Shown here: in pieces, positions 12,092 to 25,952 of the stretch
Position numbering within the stretch: position 1 is the stretch's first letter
How the letters are laid out: each line of letters begins with the position of its first letter
DNA from: Tausonia pullulans
Lineage: Eukaryota > Basidiomycota > Tremellomycetes > Cystofilobasidiales > Mrakiaceae
Length of the DNA: 64,000 bases
Direction: 5' to 3'
Assembly (NCBI GenBank): GCA_951802195.1
Contig: OX637623.1
Coordinates: 682,001 to 746,000 of the forward strand
Made by a program: the position numbers and the translations under genes
Notes under the pieces: model-generated
Databases searched by the model: none
Seen by the model: only the letters and a program-made list of their open reading frames with translations
Told to the model about the DNA's origin: nothing

Positions 12092-14411
12092 TCACACCGA
12101 CTCCCGCTTCCCCATCTGTCTGCCCCTCCCCGGTTCCACATTGTACGTCTCCCCTATCTTGCGCTCCTCCCTACCCCGCCCACTACCGGTTGTCGCCGCC
12201 GACCTAGAGGAAGGTGCCGCTCGATCGTTACGCATCGCTCGATTGGCAAGATCGGCGAAGCTGGCGCTTGATGTGCCGGCCATAAGCTCCTTTTCACGAG
12301 CGAGGAGGGACTCCCAGGTCTCGTCGCACTGCGAGGAGGAGGGTGGAAGCACGAGTCAGCGGTGGTGAGATGAGAAGACCAAAAAGCTGTGGACAGACCT
12401 GGCACCAAGCCCAGAGCTCGCCACGATCATTCTTGCCAATCGCCTCCTCAACGGTACTAGGACCATGGGAGATCTTGTCTTGGTATGTCGGTAAGAGAAA
12501 ATGCCTTTGCATGCAGCCGCAGCTGTTTTCGTACCATCCGCGCAGCCGTCAGTTGACCCTCGCTGTAACAAGTGAGGCGGGCAGACGACTCACGAGGCTA
12601 TGTCGAGCTCCTTGTTGAGCACCGACGCAATTTGCACGATTCCTGGGTGAATGCCCCCCGAAAAGATGATCTCGACGTACAGGCTCGGCAGGAATCGCAA
12701 CGGCGACTTTGTCCCGGGCGCCGTCGTTGGCCGCAGGTCGTTGTCCTCGGGCAATCGCGAAAATCGCGTGAACTCCCATCCTTCGGGCGTGGACGTCTCT
12801 GATGATGAACCCTCGGTGGTCGATGATGCCTCGTACAGCATCGAGCCACGAGCCCGAGCGAGCTCAGCGAAGCCTGGTTTTCCGTACCCGCTCTTCTCTC
12901 CCTCCTGAATCATCCACAACTTCGGGCCAAGTATGGTTGTCGTCTTACCGCCCGGCCTCGGGGAGGTGATAGTGACTTGTTGGCGGATATACACGTTCAC
13001 CGCATAGACGACGAGATCCGGTGGAGGGGACGGACAGCGGAGCGAGAGGTAGAGCGCAGCATTGACGAGGAGCTCGTTTGAGCTGATGTCGAGCGAGAAA
13101 GGCCCGAAGTGCGGAGAGAGTTCCTCTGCGTGGTAAGACATTTGGACTGAAGGAGGCGAGCTAGCGCGAGATCAGCTCCGCGCCCCTTGGGAGAGAGACG
13201 AAAGGGGAGGACTCACGCATAGTGTTGTCATCGCCAGGCGGCCATGGAATGACCCAGAGACTGCGGGTCTCGGAGAGGTCGTGTTTCCAGAGGCTACCGG
13301 ATCCTTCAATGACCCCTCGCACGCTCCAGACGACGTCTCCGTGTTCACAGCGGTCGGAGGCTAGCCGAGAAGATCGTCAAGTCAGATTCACAAGCAAACA
13401 GACAGGGGCCACCATGTCTACATACTTGGGGCATCAGCAGGGACATAAAAGCCAAACTCGAATCTGCAATTCACCGATTGTTAGCAGAGACAGTTGGAGC
13501 TGAACCAGCACAACGTACGCACACATTGATCCCCTTGTCAAGATCATAGCCGCCCGCCTCGTCTGTCAGAGTGACCTCGCGATGAAAAATGACTGTTTCC
13601 TCCCAATCGTTCCTGGCGACTCCTTGTTCCTCCGGGAAACGAAGTTTTGTGCGCGCCGACAGGACGACCTTGATGGCCTTTACACGCTTCACTGAGGGCA
13701 TGGACGCGACAAAGAACCCGGCGACGCGTTTCTGGGACACGATGATTATGGCCATCAGCGAGCAATCGATGAGAGCAGCAAAAGGCTGAAACCCACCCCT
13801 CGACCCAACTGCTCGTCGTCCTCCCCCCGATCTCCAAAGCTCGGCGGAGGCACGATGCCGCATCCACGCTCCGCTACCACCAGGCGGACCGCGGCCTTGG
13901 CCGGGTTGAGACCTGTCGTCGCCGCAAGGAGGTGCGCCGGGAATCCTGCCGAGTAGACAATCTCCGGTTGGATATGGACTAGACCATCGTCTCGATATTT
14001 TCCCTTGGCTTCGCTGGCAGCGAGCACGCCAGTTGAGACAGGTGTGCGTGTCCGAGAGCGCGAGGGAGCCCTTCGGCCGGTGCTTGTGGCTCCGACGACA
14101 CGGCTTCGAGAGCGCGAAGAGGCCACTGAGCGGGAAGATGCGAGATAGTCTGGAGGTGGGGCAAGGGGTATGGGCAGGTCGACCGCTGAGGAAGCGGAGG
14201 AGGACGTGGATGATGATGCTGTCTGGTAGAAAGGGGGCCGTGGCGAAGTAGGAACGTCGCCAGGCAAGGAAGCGGAGGGCGAGGTGAAAGTCGACGATGT
14301 CGCCTGGTAGAAGGGCGGCCTCAAGGGAGGGGAAGGAAGGGCCAGAGGAGGAGGAGGAAGAGGAGGAGGAGAAGGAGAAGGAGGAGGAGACATAGATGAT
14401 GGGCGTTGCAT
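12092..14411 (-). CDS. Arrestin-like trafficking adaptor with N-terminal PPxY motifs
   Basis: The multi-exon model starts at an ATG at 14411. Residues 1-90 are Pro/Ser-rich and hold three PPxY motifs: PPFY at 32-35, PPFY at 59-62 and PPDY at 86-89. An arrestin-like beta-sandwich region follows, with VHIQPEIVYSAGFPAHLLAA, VKAIKVVLSARTKLRF, KGINVFEFGFYVPADAP, GDVVWSVRGVIEG, FSLDISSNELLVNAALYLSL and VYAVNVYIRQQVTI. The tail (WCQCDETWESLLAREKE...) is charged and ends at 12092. Fungal arrestin-related adaptors bring the Rsp5/NEDD4 ubiquitin ligase, through its WW domains, to plasma-membrane transporters. PPxY motifs in those proteins are more often near the C-terminus, so the N-terminal cluster is unusual. 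One donor is GTCTGT. Arrestin assignment is by remembered pattern; the exact subgroup (Ldb19/Art1-like or another) is open. Confidence 0.75.
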
Positions 14412-14801
14412 TTCAGAAGCCGAGACAATTCAAGGGTTGCCTCGTGGACGAGGACTATTCGCGGTCTCCTCCGTCGGGCCTCGCTTGCCGGGTCGGTCGA
14501 CGTGACTCGAGCTGAGCTCGATCAGGCTGGACCGAGATTAACGCGCCGCATGCTCCTACTTCAAAAATTGATTGCAGCAGATGTTATCTTGTGAAAAAAA
14601 AAGCCCCGTTGTGCAATGACCCTGACCGGAGAGAGGGGAAGACATCGATGAGCAAGCCAGTCCAGCTCTGAGCGCATGCTTCCTCTCAGAAGTTTGGGCG
14701 ACAATTGTCTTCCTGCACTACCTCGCTTAGCACGAAAAGGCAACGTAACATTAACTCCATCACAGAAAACAGGCCCAAGAGAACCTCTCGCAATCCCCTA
14801 T
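14412..14801. other. Intergenic region between SEC23 and the arrestin gene
   Basis: A 390-base gap between two minus-strand genes: the 3' side of SEC23 and the promoter side of the arrestin gene. It contains an A-run at 14594-14602 (a T-run on the transcribed strand). Nothing else is seen. Confidence 0.5.
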
Positions 14802-17953
<3,152 letters not shown>

Positions 17954-18463
17954 CCTGCCGACGACGCTGGGGCGGTGTGATAAAGTAGGGTGGTGGGTGG
18001 GTCGGGTCGGAGAGTGAGCCTGTTGGGAGGAGGCGAGATGGCGGTCGGCGGTCGGGCTGGCGCTCGCTGGCGGTGAAGTGGTAATGGGGGGCGTGCGAGG
18101 ATGGTGGAAAGCCCCCTTGACGACCGACCATCAGGCTTGATGCAGCGATGATCTATAGCATATCATTATAAGAGCTCTATATATATCTCTTGTAGGATGC
18201 TGGGAGAATCAACGATGCTCTTGCAGCTTACGAGCGTTCACCATGGCGAGCGACGGGGTGAACTCTACCATGGAAAGCTGACCACAATTGAGCATCCTCT
18301 TTTGCCCGCTCAGGTAAGAAGCAATAGTGACAAGGCATTTTGAACTTACTGAGGAACAAACTGTCATGTCATTGTCCCGATGCGCTGCGGGTGGCGGCCA
18401 GTGACGACGTTGGGGGTGGGTTCAAGCGGGATCTTGCATCGCGCGGCGCCTTCAGTCTTTGAC

Positions 18464-18509
<46 letters not shown>

Positions 18510-18539
18510 CCACGACAGTTCACAGCTCTGGTGGACGGC
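17954..18539. promoter_or_regulatory. Divergent promoter region of SEC23 and the F-box-like gene
   Basis: SEC23 starts leftward at 17953 and the F-box-like gene starts rightward at 18540. The centre (about 18150-18200) is AT-rich in a GC-rich background and contains TATATATAT at 18178-18186, a possible but unproven TATA element. The (TC)18 tract at 18469-18504 sits next to the right-hand gene. Confidence 0.45.
18469..18504 (+). repeat. (TC)18 dinucleotide repeat
   Basis: Thirty-six bases of uninterrupted TC end 36 bases before the start codon of the F-box-like gene. The tract is open in the frame of that gene and would read as Ser-Leu repeats, but there is no ATG before it in frame. It is better read as leader, or as the pyrimidine tract of a leader intron (possible acceptors CGACAG or TTCACAG follow). 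Confidence 0.9.
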
Positions 18540-19877
18540 ATGGCCTATCGGAAGAGGCTCCCCTCGGCCTCATTGCCCACATCTCGCAGCCCGACGCGAG
18601 CCTCCTTCACTCCACCGTCGGCCGTCGCCGTCGGGACCGTTCCCCTCTTCCCTCCCTCGTCACCCTTTCCTTGCCCTCGACGGTCGCAGGCGGTTTCGCC
18701 TCCACACACTCGCTCAAGGCGGAAGCGAAGCTCGCTTGTGTTTGACGACGACGCGAATGTGCTCGCAGGGCAGGCGTTTGTGGCAGGACCGACGTTGCTC
18801 GACCTTCCATTTGAGCTACTCCTCGAGATTGCGTCACTGCTCTATCTCCCTCCGACGGCCTTTGTCTCGGCGTGAGTGCCTATGTGGACTAATTTTTATA
18901 GCGGTCGTGCAAACTCAATGCTGAATATATGTGTGAGAGCAGCCACGAGCGGAATGTCGACCTCACGAATCTGAGCCTCGCCTTCGGGGGCATTGTTCAT
19001 CAAGCTGTCCGCGCCACGCTCTTCGCAAGTGTACTCCTGCGAGAGCAGCGAGAAGTTCGCTGGCTGCTGAGGAGGAAGAATCTCTCAGCGCTTGTTCGGT
19101 GTGTCAATGCTTTCTCTGAGTGCTAGTCTCGATGCATATATCTGACGATGAAGCGACCGCAGGAACCTCACGATCGCTTCACGCCCCCTCGTTATACATC
19201 TCCCGCTTCTTATGCAGCAGATGCCGGACCTCGTCTCACTCGTCCTGTCATGCAAACTCTCGCTTGCCTCGCTCTCGGCTCATCTCTGTCCAGCGCTCGC
19301 CACTCCTGGTCCAGGAGCTCTTGCGAGTCTCCGTCGACTGGACCTAACACTAGCTCAGGCGTTTACAAAAGACGTCGTCGAGGAGATTACAGATGCTCTG
19401 ATCAAGGGATCAGGAGCGGTGGTGGTCGACAAGGATCAGAGTGTAGAGATCGGGGTCGAGCGAGGACGTTGCGCTCCAGCGCTCGAAACTCTCGTCCTCC
19501 GCGTCCTGCGCATGGACCACGGCTTCATCTCGGACCATGTCCAGTGGCATCAAGATGAGCTTGTAAGTTATCCACCTGCGTCCGACCCCCTCAGAGAGCT
19601 CTGGCTGATGGCTATAGTGCTTATCTGCCTCCAGGACTTCGTTTTGCCGCTTCTGATAGATCGTCTTCCCGCTCTACAAACTCTCACCCTTCCCGTCCTA
19701 GTCCGCTATCCTCAAGCCGTAGTCGAGACGCATAACGACTTCGGAAGTCCGGATTTTGCTACAGAACCCTCAACCTGGACGCGCATACATTCATCTGCTA
19801 CAGTTCCACCGACATCGCGCCTTGGCGCTTGGGCTCTCATCCCTTCCTCGCCTTCGTCTTCCCTCAAATCATCTTAG
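18540..19877 (+). CDS. F-box-like, leucine-rich protein (376 aa)
   Basis: Four exons fit exactly: 18540-18871, 18943-19098, 19163-19562 and 19635-19877 (1131 nt, 376 aa). A basic Ser/Pro-rich N-terminus leads to TLLDLPFELLLEIASLLYLP, which matches the start of an F-box (LxxLPxELLxxI). The rest is Leu-rich with repeat-like spacing (LVSLVLSCKLSLASL, LRRLDLTLAQAF, LETLVLRVLRM, LQTLTLPVLVRYP), as in proteins whose leucine-rich repeats choose substrates for SCF ubiquitin ligases. The short Ser/Thr-rich end may hide a further intron. Its target is unknown. Confidence is good for a gene, moderate for the F-box. Confidence 0.65.
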
Positions 19878-20182
19878 CTCAGCCTTAGCTCAGCCTTGAA
19901 TTGTTCTTTCGCCTCTCCCGACGCTGTTGCCCTCCCAAATGGTATCTGTTTCGCGTCTGCCCCTCTTCTCCGCCTTACTTCCACGACAAACTTCTTCTGC
20001 ATAGTTTACTTGCTTGTTTGCACACCCCTGATAGCATACCTTTTGAGCATCCAGGGAGAGGCAGTACACGTGATGGGCAGGGGCAGGATATGACATAGCG
20101 AAATTGAGGGACGTGAAACAGGAAGAGCACTGAAAATTCGAGAACAACAGAGGAAAAACTAGACAGACATGCGTGTGAACAC
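19878..20182. other. Convergent intergenic region
   Basis: About 300 bases between the 3' ends of the F-box-like gene and the coiled-coil gene. It is T-rich then A-rich, as expected for two facing 3' ends. No further feature is seen. Confidence 0.5.
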
Positions 20183-23100
20183 CTACGCGAGGACGCGACC
20201 CACAACATTCTCCTTCTCTCCCTCATCCACCTCCTCCTCCTTCTGCACCCCCATCTCTTCTTTCGCTCCAAGTGGAGCTCGCGGCGTTGCCCCAGCAGCC
20301 GAGAGACGCTTCACGAGAGCAGCCTTGCGCTCTGTAGCCGCTGTTGTAGCAGACGAGGAAGGAGTTGCGCTTCCCCCAATGGTGGGGAGCATGGACACCC
20401 GCCGACCCCTCGTCGTGGCTGGAGTAGTAGCAGCGGCTGACTTGGACGCTGTGGAGGAGGAGGTGCGTCCTGGCCCTGCTGGGGTCGAAGGGATCGTAGT
20501 GCGGGTGTTGGTGGCGCTGGAGGAGGCTAGGGCCGCAGCGGAGGAGGAGCGGCGCATCGCGGAAGTGGTGGAGGCAGACGTGGTCGAAGTCATGCTGGCA
20601 CCGCCAATGGCGGATGAGCGGAGAGAGCGAGTAACTATTGTCGGCGACTCATCCGTCTCCATCGAGGGCCGGAGGGGCGGCGCCAGGGATGAGGTCGAGT
20701 ACCGTGGTCGCGAATTGAGGGTGGTCCTCATGGAAGGCATCGCGCCGCCTTGTTTCTCATTGGGCGTGGGCGCGGTGGTTGTCGTGCTCAGGCCAAATCC
20801 TTCGGGTAGCGACGCCTGGAGTGACGGAAGAGTAGTCACGCTGAGAAAGGACCTTGGCCGAGACGGAAGGCTGACGCGGTGACTGAGCCCAGGGGTGCCC
20901 ATCGCGAGCGACGAGCGAGGTCGGAGTCGGCTCGCAGCGTTGGGCGTCTCAGGAACGGAAACCGGATTCGATGAGACAGAAGCTGAGGCAGAATCAGGAC
21001 CAGGGGTAAAGACCGGAGTTGCGAGTGACTGGCGACGCGAGATGCTGGAGGGGACTGCGTTCCGAACGCGATTGGTGGACGGGGTCGCTCCTCCCACGCC
21101 CGTGACGCCGTATCGTCTCTTGACCTAGATCGAGAGAAAAAAAGTCAGGTCCTTCTCAAGGGTCTAACAGAGACGCCAACTCACAAGCTCCAGCTCTTGT
21201 TGCTTTGAGTCGAGGGCAATCTCTAGACCCTCCATGATCTCCCGAAGCTCAGACCTTGATTTGAGAAGATGGATGATGCGGACTTCCTTGGCTGCATCGT
21301 CGCTCTTAAGCTGAGCGACAAGTTTACCCAGCCGCTCAAGCTCGCTGAGGTCAGCGCTAAGCCTTGAGCCCGACATCTGCGCAGACATTTCAGCCGACGC
21401 CCTGTCCGAGATGGCGGCCTCGAATTGGGCGCGCTCCTCGGCGCGGGTACGCTCGAGTTCCTCGACCTTGCGCGACTGCTCCTTCATGTTCCGCTGGAGT
21501 TCCCGGATGGACCTTTCGCCCTGATAGCGCGCCTCCTCGAGCTCAAGGGTGACCCGAGACGCCGCCTCGGCTGAACTATCTTCGAGGTCGGCAAAGCGCC
21601 GCTTCAGCAAGGAGAGGGCCGTCTCCGCCGTCTCGAGTGAAGCATTCGCTTCGGCGAGACGGTCCTTGAGCTGCCGAGCCTGGCCAACGTGATAGTCCTT
21701 GGTGTTAGTGAGATCGGCGTTGGCCGCACGGAGCTGGACGAGCTGCTCCATCTCGCGAGCGTGTTGCGCCGACATGGTTTGCATCTGCTCGACAGCGCCT
21801 GCAGACGACTCGGAGATCTGGATCATACGCTATGGAGTGAATACCTAGTATCAGCACCTGGAGCACAAGAGGAGCAGGAGAAGTGACATTTCTCACCTCC
21901 TCGATAGCGGCAATCTCCTCCTCCTTCTCCGTCAACTGCTCGAGCAGACTCTCTTTCTCCTCCCACGCCTCGTCTCGCTGAACGACTAGTTGGTCCCGGT
22001 CTTCGAGGTACGCGTCCCTCTCGTAGACGAGCTCTTCCTGACCAGCCAGGATGGCATCTTTCTCTTGGACGACCACGTCCCTCTCCGCTGCAAGCATCTC
22101 GACCTTCTGCTCGAGCCCATCGCGCTCCTCCTCGGCGGCACGCAGCGAATCGGCGAGCTGGTCCCGATGAAACTTGAGCCGGTCCATCTCGTCGTGTGTC
22201 TGCTCCGCACGTTTCCACTGGTGATTAAGCTCGTCGATGTTCTCCTGCAGCCGGCAAGCCTTCTCGCTGTTCTCGATCGCGAGCGAGGCAAGCTCTCGGC
22301 GAGAGGCGGCGAGGGTGACGACCAGGGTGCGAAGCTCGTTGTCGACGGCAGTAGTAGGCCCGGCGGTGGGGGCAACCGAGGCTAGGGCTTGGAGCTCGGC
22401 AAGCACGTCCCGGTGAGCGGTCGCGAGAGCGTTTCTCTCCTCCTCGTAGCGGGCGTGGTCTTCATTTAGAAGGTGTTGGCTTTCTTCGAGCTTGGCGACC
22501 ACGACGCGGTTCTCCTCCTCAAGCTCAGCCACCTTCAATTCCAGATCGTCGACACGGCCGACGATGAGGGTGTTGTCCTCCTTGGCGATGTGCAGTTTCT
22601 CCTCTCTGCCCTCGAGAGTCTGTTGAGCTTTTTCAAGCCGCTTTTGCAGCGCAGCAAGCGAGTCTTCCTTCTCGGAAAGCGTCTTGTTCGCCTGGGCAAG
22701 GCCCGCCTCGAGTTGGGCGATGCGCTTGCTCTCAAGGGCGATCGGCCAACTACCCTCAGCCTCAGCAGCGGCAGTCGGAGACATTGAGCTCCGTCTAGCT
22801 CCCTCAGCTGCGACCTCCTGATCCCTCCGCTCCGCCTCGAGGCTCTTAATCGCTCTGCGGAGATCAGCGAGCCCCTCCTCCATCTCCTCCTTCAGCTGTC
22901 TCTCGACATCCCGCTCCTTTATAGCCGCCTCGGTATCGTTCCGTTCCATCTCGAGACGGACCTCAAGGTCGCGGACCTCGCCCATGCTAGACCGCTGCCT
23001 CTTGAGCTCACGCAGCTCGCTGTCCTTGCGCTGAACAGATCCCTCCAGCTCGCGCGATATTTCGGCCTGGAGCTCAAGTTGACGAGCGACAAAGGAGAGG

Positions 23101-25440
23101 CGTGCCTCCCAGGCGTCCTGGAGCTCTGCATTGAGTGCGAGGAGCTGATCCGGAGGGAGCGAAGGGACGGCAACAGAACGACCGGCCTGGAACTCGGCGG
23201 ATGCCTCGCCGTCGAGGGGGAGGACGGCGTATACGAGGGAGGGAGAGTCTTGACCATGGGTAGGTGAAAGGGCTTTGTCAAGGAGTTGGCGAGAAAAGAG
23301 GCAGTTCAGGTCGGCGGAGAAGGGCGACCTAGGCGTGCTTAGGTCGACCATACGCTCCTGGAGGGTGGAGCGGGGAGTGAGGTACACAGTAAGGTCTCCG
23401 AGCGAGGTTGAGGTCCTCATCTGACGCAGAGGTGTCTGGGGGACGTTAGAGAGGGCGAGGGAAGTTGAGACGGCGGGCTGGATGTCCACAGGGATCTTGT
23501 TGGCTTCAGTAGCTTCCTCTTCCTCCTCCTGCTCAAATTCGGTGATCCTGGTGTGACGCCCGGTAACATAGCCAGCCTTCTCCTCCTCAGCGTCCTTTTC
23601 TTCCTCGTCGTCGCTCTCCTGAGCAAGAACAGTGTGGTATTCGGTAAAGTCACCCGTCTCGTCGACTTCGTCGTCCAGAAGTCCGAGATCCGTGTTCGCT
23701 GTAATCATCGTCTCGTCCGCACGCGGTTTGGTGATCCTGGCCGTGGTGGGAATGAGCTCTTCGGGTGGCTTCTCTAGCAGCATCGAAACAGTGATGGAGA
23801 GGTTCGCGTGGACGCCGGGTGTGTCACCCATGAGGTTGGACATGTCCGAAGGAGCTTCCTCCATCATGAGAGACCTCAAACTCTCGGGAAGGGGCGTCGG
23901 CCGGAATTCGGTTGCTGTAGCCTCAGAAGTTTCGAGCGAGGTTTGCGGAAAGTCCGAGGAAAAATCGATGGGGTGGGCCACGACGGACAGGGGGCCAGTA
24001 ACGCGCGAGGAGAGCGGCGAGGACTCGTGCTGCCGTATTGAGCGGTAGAAGGCGAGCGAGCTAGACGAAGGCGACTTGGAATGCTCAATGGACTTGTGCT
24101 GCTGATCTGGAGTTGTAGAGAGCATATCGAGCGTGACGTCCGCAGGCTCAGAGAGCGGTGTGGTGGACTGGGCGCGCGCCGACGAGCGGCCCTCCGGCGT
24201 AGCTGGCGACATGTCTCGCAGTCGAGAGAGGAACGAGGACGAGGCCGGTCCGGTGAGCGGGGTCGAGGGTGCGGAGAATGGGGCGGAGAGCGAGGGGCCG
24301 AGAACGGAAGTCCTGTCGATAGCGAGAGATGGGTCGACGAAGGACTCGTCCTCGTGCATCGCGGGCCCGAGAGATCCCATAGTGAGGAGCGACTGCTCGT
24401 GCGACGCTGATGGGACAGCCGCGCGGGATGCAAACATCTCCGAATCGACGGAAACGTTGGGAGAGATGATCCGGATGTTGTCGCGGCTGGCCGGCAGCAC
24501 GTCAGTCCAAGATCACATCTTGACGCAACAAAGACAAAAGTCTTACGAGAAGAAGCGAACTGAGTTGCCTGTGCCTGGGGCGCGTCCTTCGCGAAGGATG
24601 CCGCCGCGGTGCAAGCTGCTGGGAGTTCCTGACGGGAGCGGCTCCGCCACCCGGAACGAGTAAAAGGCCTCCTCCGCTGAGGGAGACTTGACAAGCTGAG
24701 AAAGCTCAGGAGAGGAGCGCATAGCTGTAGAATTGTTGCTGTAGGGCGAGGCAGGGGGGGCTAGGGATGGACGTAAGTCAAAGGACGGTCGAGGCGCACG
24801 TGCATGTTGAGCGACGCGTCACACCAATCAATACACACTTTGCTCGCTCGGCCTGAGAAGTCCGTCAAAGGACTCGTCAACGAGCCTCAGCCTCCTCTTA
24901 GGACGTCCCTCAGTCGATCGGCCGGAGGCCGTCGAAGACTGAGGCGATGAAGCTGCGACGGCATCGTTGTTTGAGGGAGAGGTGGGAGGTTGCGCCTCGA
25001 AGTTCGTCGGGCGTTGAGCGGCCTCGGCGCCGACAGAATGCCTGCGCTTGAAAAACATGCGGGAGGGCGAGCTGGGAGAGGCTCTTCTTTCGAGGAGTGA
25101 CTTGTTACCGGGGTTCTTGGAGCGAAATATTGAGAGCGCCGGATGGACGCTAAGGACGCCAGAAAGGACGGGCTCGGACGCAGAACGTTGAAAGGAGTGC
25201 ATGACTGGCGTGGAGCAGAAGAAAGCGGAAGGAGTAAGTCAGCCTGTTACTTACTCGTGAACCCTCTCTCAAGATTGACTGACCTCGAGGTGGGGTGCTG
25301 GTGTCGTTAGCTTCCATCGTGTCAACACCGTCATCGACGAGCGGTTGCTGTTGATCCCTCTCCGAGCCGGAAAGATGGCTGTCGTCGGCCGAGGGATCGT
25401 AGCCATCTGAATGTCTCTTCTTGAAAAGAGATGCGAGCAT
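20183..25440 (-). CDS. Long coiled-coil protein, cytoskeletal type (1625 aa)
   Basis: Six exons close in phase: 25440-25284, 25204-24839, 24724-24547, 24486-21897, 21829-21185 and 21124-20183 (4878 nt, 1625 aa). The N-terminal ~430 residues are disordered and Ser-rich, with a repeated motif FKKRHSDG / FKRRHSVG and a conserved-looking block SVRFFSRDNIRIISPN. The middle ~800 residues are Glu/Leu/Arg heptads (ELRELKRQRSSMGEVRDLEV, KRLEKAQQTLEGREEKLHIA), interrupted at one intron. A short basic element, ELVKRRYGVTGVGG, follows, then a Ser/Thr/Arg-rich basic tail. The first ATG is at 25440; an upstream open extension has only TTG. The layout recalls fungal spindle-pole or microtubule-associated scaffolds, but I cannot name the family. 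It is divergent from FOL3 and shares its promoter region. Confidence 0.8.
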
Positions 25441-25952
25441 CGTCTCTGGCGTGTCTTGATGAGGGGAGGAGGGCGATGGTGCTTGGCCAAGGTTGGAGGG
25501 CGGAAGAGTTAACAACGGCGGGCACGCGTCGATCTGTCGACGCGTCGAGGCCGGGTATCTCCTTTTGATTTACGTGCTGCGCAAGCTGATGGGATATGAA
25601 TCGCCACTTTTCGATTTTCACTCTTCGGAGAGCGTAGAGTTCGTCATGTGATGAGTTTCTCAACTCCATCGCATCATTCTTCTTCAGCATGAACAGCCAA
25701 CCTCCTCCGCTAACTCGATGACATGCTAACAAGCAACTCACCCAGTCAATTATTCTCGTCCAGATAAGGATCATCCCATATTTCAGCCTCCTCCTCAAGT
25801 CAAAGACCATTATCTTGTAGTGCAAGTGCCCTTGACTACGGCACTCTCGCGTGCTCTCCCAATCTCGCTCTTCGCCGACATGAACCAATTTCGGCCTTCC
25901 TCCGGTTTCTGCTTGCATGCGCTCCGTTCTCCTAACCGTCACTTACCCAGCC
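25441..25952. promoter_or_regulatory. Divergent promoter region of the coiled-coil gene and FOL3
   Basis: The coiled-coil gene starts leftward at 25440 and FOL3 starts rightward near 25953. The region holds the ACGCGT palindrome at 25524-25545. A pyrimidine-rich leader occupies the FOL3 side. Confidence 0.5.
25524..25545. promoter_or_regulatory. Palindrome of two ACGCGT (MCB-type) boxes
   Basis: ACGCGT at 25524-25529 and again at 25540-25545 form the outer parts of a perfect 9-bp inverted repeat (ACGCGTCGA / TCGACGCGT) around a 4-base spacer. ACGCGT is the core bound by MBF-type factors of fungal G1/S genes. It lies 84 bases upstream of the coiled-coil start and about 400 upstream of FOL3. 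Lone ACGCGT hexamers also occur elsewhere in this GC-rich window, so the paired arrangement is the notable part. Confidence 0.55.

Noticed and set aside
18459-18539. Ser-Leu repeat coding extension of the F-box-like protein through the (TC)18 tract
   Set aside because: The extension has no ATG in frame before the tract; only TTG is available, and a good ATG follows at 18540.
20169-20882. 237-aa plus-strand frame
   Set aside because: Antisense of the Ser/Thr/Arg-rich tail of the coiled-coil protein; Ala/Glu/Val-rich mirror composition, no family likeness.
24133-24663. 176-aa plus-strand frame opposite the coiled-coil gene
   Set aside because: Antisense shadow of exons 3-4 of that gene.
25441-25515. 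25-residue N-terminal extension of the coiled-coil protein
   Set aside because: Its first codon is TTG; the ATG at 25440 is the first valid start.
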